This document shows, in pieces, positions 1 to 5,859 of a DNA stretch of 35,098 bases. Location: positions 1 to 35,098 of the IMG/VR virus record IMGVR_UViG_3300032217_001005. The stretch is one strand, 5' to 3'. The DNA comes from a virus. The notes beneath the pieces were generated by a model. The model did not search any database. It was not told the DNA's origin and was given only the letters and a program-made list of their open reading frames with translations. The translations under genes were made by a program, and so were the position numbers. Each line of letters opens with the position of its first letter. The first letter of the stretch is position 1.

Positions 1-119
1 CAACATTCATTAAACGTAATGTGTCGGGCGACTACCTTACCATCATACCACACCTCATACCTATCGCCCGTGCGATTAGAGGTATTCCAGTAGATCATTT
101 TGTTTGTGTTGTTGTTCAT
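1..119 (-). CDS. Hypothetical protein, 5' part only (runs off the left edge)
   Basis: A leftward reading frame opens with ATG at 119 and stays open to the window edge (39 codons). The visible protein begins MNNNTNKMIYW and continues with a polar stretch containing YEVWYDGKVVARH. I do not recognise a family. Reality is supported by an almost ideal sigma-70 promoter immediately upstream on the same strand, and by the divergent arrangement with the rightward operon. There is no Shine-Dalgarno sequence ahead of ATG 119. The next in-frame ATG, at 98, is preceded only by an A/C-rich stretch, so the start is uncertain; the promoter spacing would place transcription at the first ATG itself. No function can be assigned. 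Confidence 0.6.
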   Translation of the reverse strand, partial: MNNNTNKMIYWNTSNRTGDRYEVWYDGKVVARHITFNEC

Positions 120-125
120 GTCTTT

Positions 126-153
126 ATTATACAGTATATATCGGCATTGTCAA
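126..153 (-). promoter_or_regulatory. Sigma-70-type promoter of the leftward gene
   Basis: Read on the minus strand, positions 153-148 are TTGACA and 131-126 are TATAAT, both perfect consensus hexamers, separated by 16 bp. The expected transcription start is about seven bases past the -10 box, at 119, which is the A of the leftward ATG. It is probably recognised by unmodified host RNA polymerase, so the leftward gene is likely early. Inference from sequence match only. Confidence 0.75.
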
Positions 154-247
154 GAGAAATCTTCAGATATTTCTAGAATTTTTTTGTATTTGTTCTAAGT
201 GTTTGATATCATTGGACTTATGACGAATTTGGGCCACTGTATATGCT

Positions 248-274
248 CTAAGTCTTTGGTACGTAAGGACTTAG
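248..274. repeat. Inverted repeat, 10-bp stem
   Basis: CTAAGTCTTT at 248-257 pairs with AAGGACTTAG at 265-274 (one G-U wobble as RNA) around the loop GGTACGT. It is followed by GGTGGGGG and four T, which is not a normal terminator tail. It could be an operator or part of a structured RNA. Confidence 0.5.
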
Positions 275-303
275 GGTGGGGGTTTTATCTTAGAAAACGG
301 AAG

Positions 304-318
304 CTGCCAAACTGGCAG
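304..318. repeat. Short perfect hairpin
   Basis: CTGCCA at 304-309 and TGGCAG at 313-318 form a 6-bp perfect stem with a 3-nt AAC loop. It lies in the middle of the divergent intergenic region, between the two arms-rich segments that could pair over a longer distance. Function unknown. Confidence 0.45.
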
Positions 319-324
319 AAAACC

Positions 325-386
325 TCGGGGTGGTCCAGAAACAATAAGCACCAATAAATGTAAATGTACTACCCGATCCACCCCGA
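325..386. repeat. Long-range inverted repeat TCGGGGTGG / CCACCCCGA
   Basis: Positions 325-333 (TCGGGGTGG) are perfectly complementary to 378-386 (CCACCCCGA), with 44 bases between. A second G-rich segment at 274-282 (GGGTGGGGG) could compete for the same C-rich arm, so two mutually exclusive folds are possible if the region is transcribed. No known riboswitch class is recognised. Confidence 0.4.
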
Positions 387-411
387 TTGCCCCTTATTTT
401 CCCACGTTTCT

Positions 412-443
412 TTGTGATAATTCCTATCCGGGTGTATAATACC
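412..443 (+). promoter_or_regulatory. Promoter-like element ahead of the rightward operon (GTGTATAAT)
   Basis: TTGTGA at 412-417 and TATAAT at 435-440 are spaced by 17 bp, a reasonable sigma-70 promoter. The -10 box sits inside GTGTATAATACC (432-443), which shares GTGTATA with four other intergenic sites in this window proposed as late promoters. Predicted transcription begins near 447, right at the AGGAG ribosome binding site, giving a leader of roughly 13 nt. Confidence 0.6.
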
Positions 444-459
444 ATGAGGAGATTCTAAT

Positions 460-624
460 ATGAATGAAAAGAAACAATTAGATTGTGAATTGCATTGTAA
501 AGCTACAGCCGAAGTCAAGCGATCCGTCATGGTGGACTTGGAACAGCCAGATGTTCCAATGATAGAATTACTAAAGGAACTTGAGGACGATGAAGCTAAA
601 GACAACACCAATTCAGATTCTTGA
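460..624 (+). CDS. Small acidic hypothetical protein, 54 aa
   Basis: ATG at 460 follows a clear AGGAG (447-451) with 8 nt spacing, and the frame runs 54 codons to TGA at 622-624. The protein starts MNEKKQLDCELHCKATAEVK and has an acidic, helix-prone C-terminal half (MIELLKELEDDEAKD). It is the first gene of the rightward operon and overlaps the next start by 35 bases, suggesting translational coupling. Two cysteines flank a short Glu-Leu-His segment, too little to call a metal site. No family is recognised. Confidence that it is a gene rests on the ribosome binding site and the promoter position. Confidence 0.65.
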   Translation: MNEKKQLDCELHCKATAEVKRSVMVDLEQPDVPMIELLKELEDDEAKDNTNSDS

Positions 625-1363
625 ACGTGGACTTCCCACAGAAAACTCTTGCGACATATTCTTATCTGGCACTGAACAGGTATGTGATTATTTTCCAGAG
701 CTTCGTTATCAAAAAAACCCCCCTTGCTCTACTAATAATAGCTTTTTAGTAGCTTTTGGATTAGATAGCAAGTTTTATTACAGGCTTGAAAAGTATAATA
801 AACGCAAGCTAATTGACTTAGAGATAGGTATAGGCCACCTCTTTCAAGAAGCCCCCAACATTATTCTTCTTAAACGATCTCAGCCCCTGCTATACAAGCA
901 CGGTGATGAACAGATTGGCCCCATTGCAAGACCAGTACATGCTTTTGCTTGTCACGACCCAGATGATTACTTAGTTGTTCAATCTTATAGCGCCTACTCT
1001 CTTCCAGAATTATTAGTTGATCCACACTCACTAATAGTTTCTATTCCAGATAACCCCCTCAATATTGTTAACTTAGATGAAAATTCCGTTATTGGAAGAC
1101 TTGATGGTAATGTTACCTCCCTTTCTATTTTAGATATATGCAACAAAGCCACTGAATTACTGATTGGCTATAGCAAACAAATTATCTTATCATGCTCTCA
1201 GTTAGACGTTAAGAAGTTGAAAACTAAAATCTTACAGTTAACCCCAAGTAAACCAGACCAAGCAAAAAAAGGCAGCATCATTTATAATGAAGAACACGAC
1301 ACCATTCAATACTTCGACGGATCTCGTTGGCGAACATTATTATGGAGATTCGAAGACGAATGA
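590..1363 (+). CDS. Putative virion structural protein with fibre-type C-terminal motif
   Basis: I chose ATG at 590 (257 aa; starts MKLKTTPIQILERGL). A TTG nine bases upstream is also in frame but has no good ribosome binding site, whereas AAGGA at 574-578 lies 11 nt before 590. The C-terminus carries the pattern KGSIIYN...IQYFDGSRWRTL, close to the 'GTIVYxxxTxxFxxYNGSxW' motif that ends or punctuates many phage fibre and appendage proteins. The remaining 220 residues match no domain I know. Its stop overlaps the next start (ATGA), so it is co-expressed with the sigma factor. Assignment as structural is inferred from this one motif. Confidence 0.55.
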   Translation: MKLKTTPIQILERGLPTENSCDIFLSGTEQVCDYFPELRYQKNPPCSTNNSFLVAFGLDSKFYYRLEKYNKRKLIDLEIGIGHLFQEAPNIILLKRSQPLLYKHGDEQIGPIARPVHAFACHDPDDYLVVQSYSAYSLPELLVDPHSLIVSIPDNPLNIVNLDENSVIGRLDGNVTSLSILDICNKATELLIGYSKQIILSCSQLDVKKLKTKILQLTPSKPDQAKKGSIIYNEEHDTIQYFDGSRWRTLLWRFEDE

Positions 1364-1854
1364 AGATACCAAAAAATATGTCCGAATCAGAAGTTATGCA
1401 AAAGATATTATTAGTAGTAGATCGTATTGCCCCCAAGTATACCTTTAATGGCTATGAGGTTGATGATATAAAGCAAGAAGCTTATATTATATGCATGGAT
1501 GCTCTTGATCGTTATGACGAGGCCCGCCCCCTTGAAAATTTCTTATCAGTCAATCTATCTAATCGACTCAAGAATTTCGTCCGCGACAACTATTTTACCA
1601 AGAATGATCTAGAAAAGAAAAAGATCTTAAACCCTTCACAATTATCTTATGATGACTGTCTTGAGTCTGAAGACCACAACGTAGATATAAATATAGATGT
1701 GTCGCACATGAATAAGATTATAGATCAACACCTCCCGTCAAAATGCCGCTCAGACTATTTAAAAATACTCAGTGATGTTTACGTACCAAAGAAACGTAAA
1801 GCTGAAATTATCTCACTTATCAAGAATATAATGAAAGACCACGGCCATGCGTAA
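1360..1854 (+). CDS. T4 gp55-like late sigma factor
   Basis: A protein of 164 aa, starting MKIPKNMSESEVMQ at an ATG that overlaps the previous stop as ATGA; an in-frame ATG at 1342 is an alternative. Residues 28-76 resemble sigma region 2: a DDIKQEAYIICMDALDRYD helix, then a PLENFLSVNLSNRLKNFVRD helix, comparable to the core-binding and -10-recognition segment of T4 gp55. Length is close to gp55 (about 185 aa), and I see no clear region 4, also as in gp55. Such proteins direct host RNA polymerase to late promoters that have only a -10-type box. Gene location at the head of the packaging and capsid block fits a late-transcription role. The family call is from motif resemblance and is moderately secure. 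Confidence 0.7.
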   Translation: MKIPKNMSESEVMQKILLVVDRIAPKYTFNGYEVDDIKQEAYIICMDALDRYDEARPLENFLSVNLSNRLKNFVRDNYFTKNDLEKKKILNPSQLSYDDCLESEDHNVDINIDVSHMNKIIDQHLPSKCRSDYLKILSDVYVPKKRKAEIISLIKNIMKDHGHA

Positions 1855-2632
1855 GGGGCGAATTTCAAAAGAAGAAGAGAGATTTATATCTCGCAACGCC
1901 GAGTCTATGACCCTAGAGGATATAGCTAAATCTCTAGACCGGGATGTGGATTCTGTTGAACAATTCATGAAGAGGAAGCTTAAGCACGGACTTTCATTGG
2001 AAGAAGAAGCTGCTTTCTCTCTTGAAGATCGCCCGTACTGGATAGAGCTACAATCTCAATTCACTAACGACGAATTAGAATTGTTTAAATATCACTGGAG
2101 CCGCATTATCGCCCAGTTTAAAGATGACGTTTTCCCAACAGAAGAGTTGCAAGTTATAGACGTTATCAAGTTGGAACTATTGATGAATAGGTGTCTTAAA
2201 GGTAATAAAGATAATATTCAACAGATCTCTACCTACGAGACTATGGTCAAAGACGAGAGATCTAAAGATAAAGATGATCAAGACCTAGATTATATTATTA
2301 ACTTAGAAAGACAGATAGCTTCCCTGCGGGCTTCACAAGAAAGTCTTAACCGTGACTACCGCGAGCTTCAAACTAAGAAAGCTAGTATGTTGCGCGAGAT
2401 GAAGGGTACGCGAGAACAAAGAATTAAACGATTAGAAGATAGTAAACAGAGTTTTATTTCGTGGGTGGCTAATATGATGCAAGATCCAGAGACTATGAAG
2501 CAGTACGGAATTGAGATGGAGAAAATGAAGATGGCGATGTTAAAAGAGAAGGAACGCTTAAGCGCGTTCCATAAGTATGAGGACGGGCTGGTTGATCAAC
2601 CTTTTTTAACCCCAGACACTGTGCAGGAATAA
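1847..2632 (+). CDS. Putative terminase small subunit (HTH plus coiled coil)
   Basis: A 261-aa protein. Residues about 5-45 form a helix-turn-helix-like unit (SKEEERFISRNAESMTLEDI...VEQFMKRKL). Residues 62-115 hold a hydrophobic helical stretch (DRPYWIELQSQFTNDELELF), and about 148-205 a charged coiled coil (DYIINLERQIASL...). N-terminal DNA-binding HTH followed by an oligomerising helical region is the architecture of small terminase subunits, which bind the packaging site and feed DNA to the large subunit. The ATG at 1847 overlaps the sigma gene by 8 bases. The large subunit is 3.2 kb downstream, separated by accessory genes. It could instead be a DNA-binding regulator; I rate the terminase call as likely but not certain. 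Confidence 0.55.
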   Translation: MRKGRISKEEERFISRNAESMTLEDIAKSLDRDVDSVEQFMKRKLKHGLSLEEEAAFSLEDRPYWIELQSQFTNDELELFKYHWSRIIAQFKDDVFPTEELQVIDVIKLELLMNRCLKGNKDNIQQISTYETMVKDERSKDKDDQDLDYIINLERQIASLRASQESLNRDYRELQTKKASMLREMKGTREQRIKRLEDSKQSFISWVANMMQDPETMKQYGIEMEKMKMAMLKEKERLSAFHKYEDGLVDQPFLTPDTVQE

Positions 2633-2633
2633 T

Positions 2634-3173
2634 ATGAAAGCATACTCACAAATTGACGGCTGGTTTAATCATGAAGATGTATATAGGTTTTTAGTATCTC
2701 AATGTGCATTTTGTGGCACTTTTGTTGAGTGTGGGGCATGGCTTGGGAAAAGCTCTGCATACTTAGTTGACATATCTGAATATAAAAAATTAAACGTATG
2801 GATTGTTGATAGCTGGCAGGGATCATCTAATGAGTTAGATACTCATCACAAGCTTGTTAAACATTCAGATATATACGCATCATTTCTTTCTAACATGGGA
2901 AATAGAAAGTTTCAACACGTAAAAGCTTTATCTTGTGAAGCAAGTTTACAATTCGATAATGAATCTTGCGACGTTGTATTTATAGATATGGAACATACAT
3001 ATGAAGCTGTTAAAAACGACATAGAGCTATGGCTACCAAAAGTTAAGAGTGGTGGATATCTTGCTGGTCATGATTATCATACTAACTGGCAGGGTGTCAT
3101 ACAGGCTGTTGATGAAAAATTTGGAAATAATATTACGGTTGATAACACTTGCTGGATATATAGAAAGGAATAA
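2634..3173 (+). CDS. Class I SAM-dependent methyltransferase
   Basis: A 179-aa protein of the Methyltransf_24 type. SAM-binding motif I is at residues 30-44 (FVECGAWLGKSSAYL), a post-motif acidic residue at the end of strand 2 is D59 (VWIVDSW), and the strand-4 motif is at 112-124 (CDVVFIDMEHTYE), followed by LPKVKSGGYLAGHDYH at 134-149. These small enzymes usually methylate sugars or small acceptors and are common in nucleotide-sugar or surface-glycan clusters. It starts at an ATG two bases after the preceding stop, with AGGA at 2625-2628, and is followed after one base by the GDP-mannose dehydratase gene. The pairing suggests a methylated deoxysugar, but the acceptor is unknown. Confidence 0.8.
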   Translation: MKAYSQIDGWFNHEDVYRFLVSQCAFCGTFVECGAWLGKSSAYLVDISEYKKLNVWIVDSWQGSSNELDTHHKLVKHSDIYASFLSNMGNRKFQHVKALSCEASLQFDNESCDVVFIDMEHTYEAVKNDIELWLPKVKSGGYLAGHDYHTNWQGVIQAVDEKFGNNITVDNTCWIYRKE

Positions 3174-3174
3174 T

Positions 3175-4236
3175 ATGCGTCAGGCAATTATATTTGGAGT
3201 AACCGGACAGGATGGAAGCCATCTCGCAGATCTTCTACTATCTAAAGATTATCACGTTTTCGGTGTTTCAAGAAGAACCAGCACAGATAATACCCAAAGA
3301 ATAAAGCACCTAGAAGGATCACATAGATTTAAGTTGGTCGAGGGAGACATCACAGATGTAAGTAGTGTAATTAATATCTTTAGAAATTACGACGATGTAG
3401 ATGAAATCTATAATCTAGCCGCACAATCGCATGTTGGAACTTCATTTAAGCAACCAGCCCTTACTTGGGATATTACCGGCAAAGGTTGTATTAACCTTCT
3501 ACAGTCAATTGTAGATTGTCACATGTTTGGCGCACGGTTTTATCAAGCTTCCTCTAGTGAAATGTTTGGTAGTTCTTACGATATTGACCGTAACGGCAAT
3601 AAATATCAAGATGAAAATACTAAGTTTATGCCGAATTCCCCATACGCAATTGCAAAATGCGCCGCTCATTATGCCGTTAGAATGTATAGGGACGCATATA
3701 GCTTACATGCAAGTGCTGGAATATTATTTAATCACGAAGGCCCGCGCAGAGGCGATAACTTTGTAACCAAAAAAATAACTAATTGGATACAGTCTTTTTC
3801 TTCTTGGATGCACAAATATGACATAAAGCCAGAACAAATGTGTCCATCTGGAGACTACATCTATGGCCCCGTACAGGGCATGAGCTTTAAAAAATTAAGA
3901 CTTGGCAACATAGACACGTATAGAGATTGGGGCTACGCTGGCGACTACGTAGAGGCCATGTGGTTGATGTTACAGCAAGAAGACCCCGACGATTACGTTG
4001 TATGCACAGAACAAACACATACTGTGGCTGAATTTTTAGATATAGCGTTTAACTCTTTAGGCTTACCAGCTTGGAGAGATTATATAGTAATAGATCCAGA
4101 GTTTTATAGGCCGTCTGAAGTTACATATCTGAAAGGGAGTTTTAAGAAAGCCAAGGAAAAACTAGGTTGGACACCCCGCCACGATCTAGAGGGCTTAATT
4201 AAACTTATGCTACTTGACGGAAATGAGAAACTTTAG
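3175..4236 (+). CDS. gmd: GDP-mannose 4,6-dehydratase
   Basis: A 353-aa extended short-chain dehydrogenase/reductase. It shows the NAD(P)-binding GVTGQDG at residues 8-14, the active-site ASSSEMFG at 125-132 (Ser and E129), the YAIAK catalytic Y157/K161, and NHEGPRRGDNFVTKK from 186, close to the GMD signature. The C-terminal part contains DWGYAGDYVEAMWLMLQQ, also characteristic. The enzyme converts GDP-D-mannose to GDP-4-keto-6-deoxymannose, the precursor of GDP-fucose, GDP-rhamnose or GDP-perosamine. Start ATG 3175 has AAGGA just upstream. No reductase or epimerase follows here, so the final sugar depends on host or distant phage genes. All catalytic residues are present, so it is probably active. 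Confidence 0.95.
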   Translation: MRQAIIFGVTGQDGSHLADLLLSKDYHVFGVSRRTSTDNTQRIKHLEGSHRFKLVEGDITDVSSVINIFRNYDDVDEIYNLAAQSHVGTSFKQPALTWDITGKGCINLLQSIVDCHMFGARFYQASSSEMFGSSYDIDRNGNKYQDENTKFMPNSPYAIAKCAAHYAVRMYRDAYSLHASAGILFNHEGPRRGDNFVTKKITNWIQSFSSWMHKYDIKPEQMCPSGDYIYGPVQGMSFKKLRLGNIDTYRDWGYAGDYVEAMWLMLQQEDPDDYVVCTEQTHTVAEFLDIAFNSLGLPAWRDYIVIDPEFYRPSEVTYLKGSFKKAKEKLGWTPRHDLEGLIKLMLLDGNEKL

Positions 4237-4471
4237 ATTATCAATAGATCTATCTGACTTATACATAGAACTTAGGAGATTTGTTCTTAGAGAATATAGT
4301 CTACCCTTTTCACTAATTTTTATAGAAGCCAATGATCCAGATGATGCATGTTATATGGTGCTAATTAAATTAATGAAACTACTTATGGATCAAGATCCAT
4401 CGCTAGAAACTAGAATCTTATGCAAAAAAATCAAAAAACACATGAGAATAGATAAAATAGCACAATTATGA
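4223..4471 (+). CDS. Hypothetical protein, 82 aa
   Basis: Starts at ATG 4223 (MRNFRLSIDLSDLYIELRRF), overlapping the dehydratase stop by 14 bases; GGAA lies immediately upstream. A TTG nine bases earlier is in frame but less likely. The protein is helix-rich, alternating hydrophobic and charged residues, with a basic C-terminus (CKKIKKHMRIDK). Its stop overlaps the HNH start (ATGA), so it sits in one tightly coupled unit with the nucleases. I recognise no family and assign no function. Confidence 0.6.
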   Translation: MRNFRLSIDLSDLYIELRRFVLREYSLPFSLIFIEANDPDDACYMVLIKLMKLLMDQDPSLETRILCKKIKKHMRIDKIAQL

Positions 4472-4728
4472 AAAGGAACTATAATGATGAAGCGTACACT
4501 CAATGGCGCAAAGACGTACTAAAAAGAGATGGGAAAAAATGTAAAATGCCGGGATGTAAGTCTAGAACTAGTTTACAAGTTCACCACATACAAAAATGGT
4601 CAACAGCCAGCGCGCTAAGATATGACCTATCTAACGGGATTACTTTATGTAGAAAATGTCATGATTCTATTAAAGGTCAAGAAAATCATTATGTTCATGT
4701 ATTCAAACTAATATTGGATAACTTATGA
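4468..4728 (+). CDS. HNH endonuclease, small stand-alone
   Basis: An 86-aa protein with a complete zinc-supported HNH fold: C25-x4-C30 (CKMPGC), the HH pair at 39-40 (LQVHHIQKW), N56 (LSNGITLC), then C61-x2-C64-H65 (CRKCH). Such small HNH proteins encoded beside terminase genes assist DNA cleavage during packaging in some phages (HK97-type systems); others are homing endonucleases. Coupling by ATGA overlaps to both neighbours, lack of an intron, and position in the packaging block favour a resident packaging or repair role over a mobile element. It is preceded by a short unknown and followed by an ERCC4-type nuclease. Confidence 0.85.
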   Translation: MKRNYNDEAYTQWRKDVLKRDGKKCKMPGCKSRTSLQVHHIQKWSTASALRYDLSNGITLCRKCHDSIKGQENHYVHVFKLILDNL

Positions 4729-5219
4729 GTGAAACTAAAAAATTTATGGTCATCAAAGATACCCGTGAACAAGACGGATATTACTTTAAGGACTATAATA
4801 CTTGTGGCGGGATGATTGAGCGAAAGCTTGATACCGGGGATTATTCCATAGAGGGATTAGAAGATAAAATATGCATAGAACGCAAGGGCTGCGTAGAAGA
4901 GTTAGCTACAAATCTAGGTCAAAAGAAATACGCCTTCCTAGACGAAATAGAGCGCATGAAACCATTCCCACACAAATTTCTAGTTCTAGAATTTACATTC
5001 GAAGAATTAGCAAAATTCCCAGAAGAAACTAGGATACCATTAAAAAACAAAGCCTCAGTCAAAATCACGGGCAAGTATATGATGAAATGCTTGTTCGAAT
5101 TCGCATTATATAACAACGTACAGGTCATTTTCTGTGGAAATAAATACAACGGATTCTTGGCTGTTAGTAGCATTCTTAAGCGAGTTCATGAAATGTACAC
5201 AACTGGAAGGAAAACTTAA
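4725..5219 (+). CDS. ERCC4/XPF-type nuclease domain protein
   Basis: A 164-aa protein consisting of little more than one ERCC4 nuclease domain. Residues 10-16 give IKDTREQ, 35-41 LDTGDYS, and 51-60 IERKGCVEEL, matching the ERCC4 pattern D...GD...ERKxxxD, with Glu in place of the usual final Asp. Members cut branched or flapped DNA. Archaeal and eukaryotic relatives add an HhH2 domain, which is absent here. The ATGA overlap with the HNH gene and position before terminase suggest a part in resolving replication intermediates before or during packaging. The acid substitution in the last motif is conservative and probably tolerated. Confidence 0.8.
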   Translation: MSETKKFMVIKDTREQDGYYFKDYNTCGGMIERKLDTGDYSIEGLEDKICIERKGCVEELATNLGQKKYAFLDEIERMKPFPHKFLVLEFTFEELAKFPEETRIPLKNKASVKITGKYMMKCLFEFALYNNVQVIFCGNKYNGFLAVSSILKRVHEMYTTGRKT

Positions 5220-5220
5220 C

Positions 5221-5859
5221 ATGGAACCAGAACTTCTGAAAGATTTTCACGACTATGGTGCCAACATTAACACCAGAGAAATCTTTCTACATAATCATTA
5301 TCACGCTGAAGATAATCAAAACCCCGGTGTTGAATATCGGATGTCTAATACATTTATTAAAAATCTTAGGGCTTTAGATCTTAGAAATAATAATCCAATA
5401 ACTATTCATATGCAGAGCGTTGGTGGAGAATGGTCAGATGGTATGGCAATTTTCGATGCAATATCGATGTGTCGCTCGTATGTTAGCATTATAGTATATG
5501 GACAAGCAGAATCTATGAGTAGCATAATATTACAATCTGCTGATTATAGATACATGACTAAGAACGCTTATTTTATGAGTCATTATGGTTCCACTGGTAT
5601 TGACGCTGACTATTTAAGTGTTCAAAACTTCGTTGACTACGAAAGACGGTGCGCCAGTGTGATGTTTGATTTATACGCTAAGAGATGCGTGGATGGTCAA
5701 TTTTTTAAGGATAAGTTTGGTAAGAAGCCCAGTGAAAAACAAGTAAAACAATACCTTATTAGAAAATTGAAATCTGGCGATTGGTACATGAACGCAGAAG
5801 AAGCAGTCTATTACGGATTTGCGGATGCGATACTAACGGATTGGAATAGGAATGAGTGA
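5221..5859 (+). CDS. ClpP-like serine protease (S14 family)
   Basis: A 212-aa ClpP-fold protease; ATG 5221 follows AAGGAAAA at suitable distance. The ClpP signature is clear: nucleophile S98 in GQAESMSS (94-101), H121 in YFMSHYGS, and D187 in GDWYMNAEEAVYYGFADAIL, which matches the 'RDrFlsaeEAveYGLvD' end of ClpP. The triad therefore looks intact. Phage ClpP-like proteins are often prohead maturation proteases. However, this phage also has a second, fused protease-scaffold gene next to the capsid gene, so the ClpP-like enzyme may serve another purpose or process a different substrate. It overlaps the large terminase start by 8 bases. Confidence 0.85.
   Translation: MEPELLKDFHDYGANINTREIFLHNHYHAEDNQNPGVEYRMSNTFIKNLRALDLRNNNPITIHMQSVGGEWSDGMAIFDAISMCRSYVSIIVYGQAESMSSIILQSADYRYMTKNAYFMSHYGSTGIDADYLSVQNFVDYERRCASVMFDLYAKRCVDGQFFKDKFGKKPSEKQVKQYLIRKLKSGDWYMNAEEAVYYGFADAILTDWNRNE

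Larger units (their letters stand above)
120..459. other. Divergent intergenic region with inverted repeats and promoters
   Basis: This 340-bp gap separates the leftward gene from the rightward operon and has no convincing gene on either strand. It holds a leftward consensus promoter (126-153) and a rightward promoter-like element (412-443). Three inverted repeats are visible: a 10-bp stem at 248-257 with 265-274 (one G-U pair, 7-nt loop), a 6-bp stem at 304-309 with 313-318 (3-nt loop), and a long-range 9-bp perfect complement between 325-333 and 378-386. A run of seven T at 179-185 lies beside a weak 6-bp stem (155-160 with 169-174). It may be a structured leader, a small RNA or a regulator-binding region; I cannot tell which. 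Confidence 0.5.

Noticed and set aside
155-185. Terminator-like stem plus T run on the plus strand
   Set aside because: The stem is only six A/T-rich pairs and no rightward transcript is expected to end there.
581-589. TTG at 581 as the start of the structural-like gene
   Set aside because: ATG 590 is in the same frame with a better placed AAGGA; a TTG start would leave almost no spacing to it.
3049-3174. Extending the dehydratase upstream to 3049
   Set aside because: This would overlap most of the methyltransferase end; ATG 3175 has a ribosome binding site and begins at the normal N-terminus of the family.
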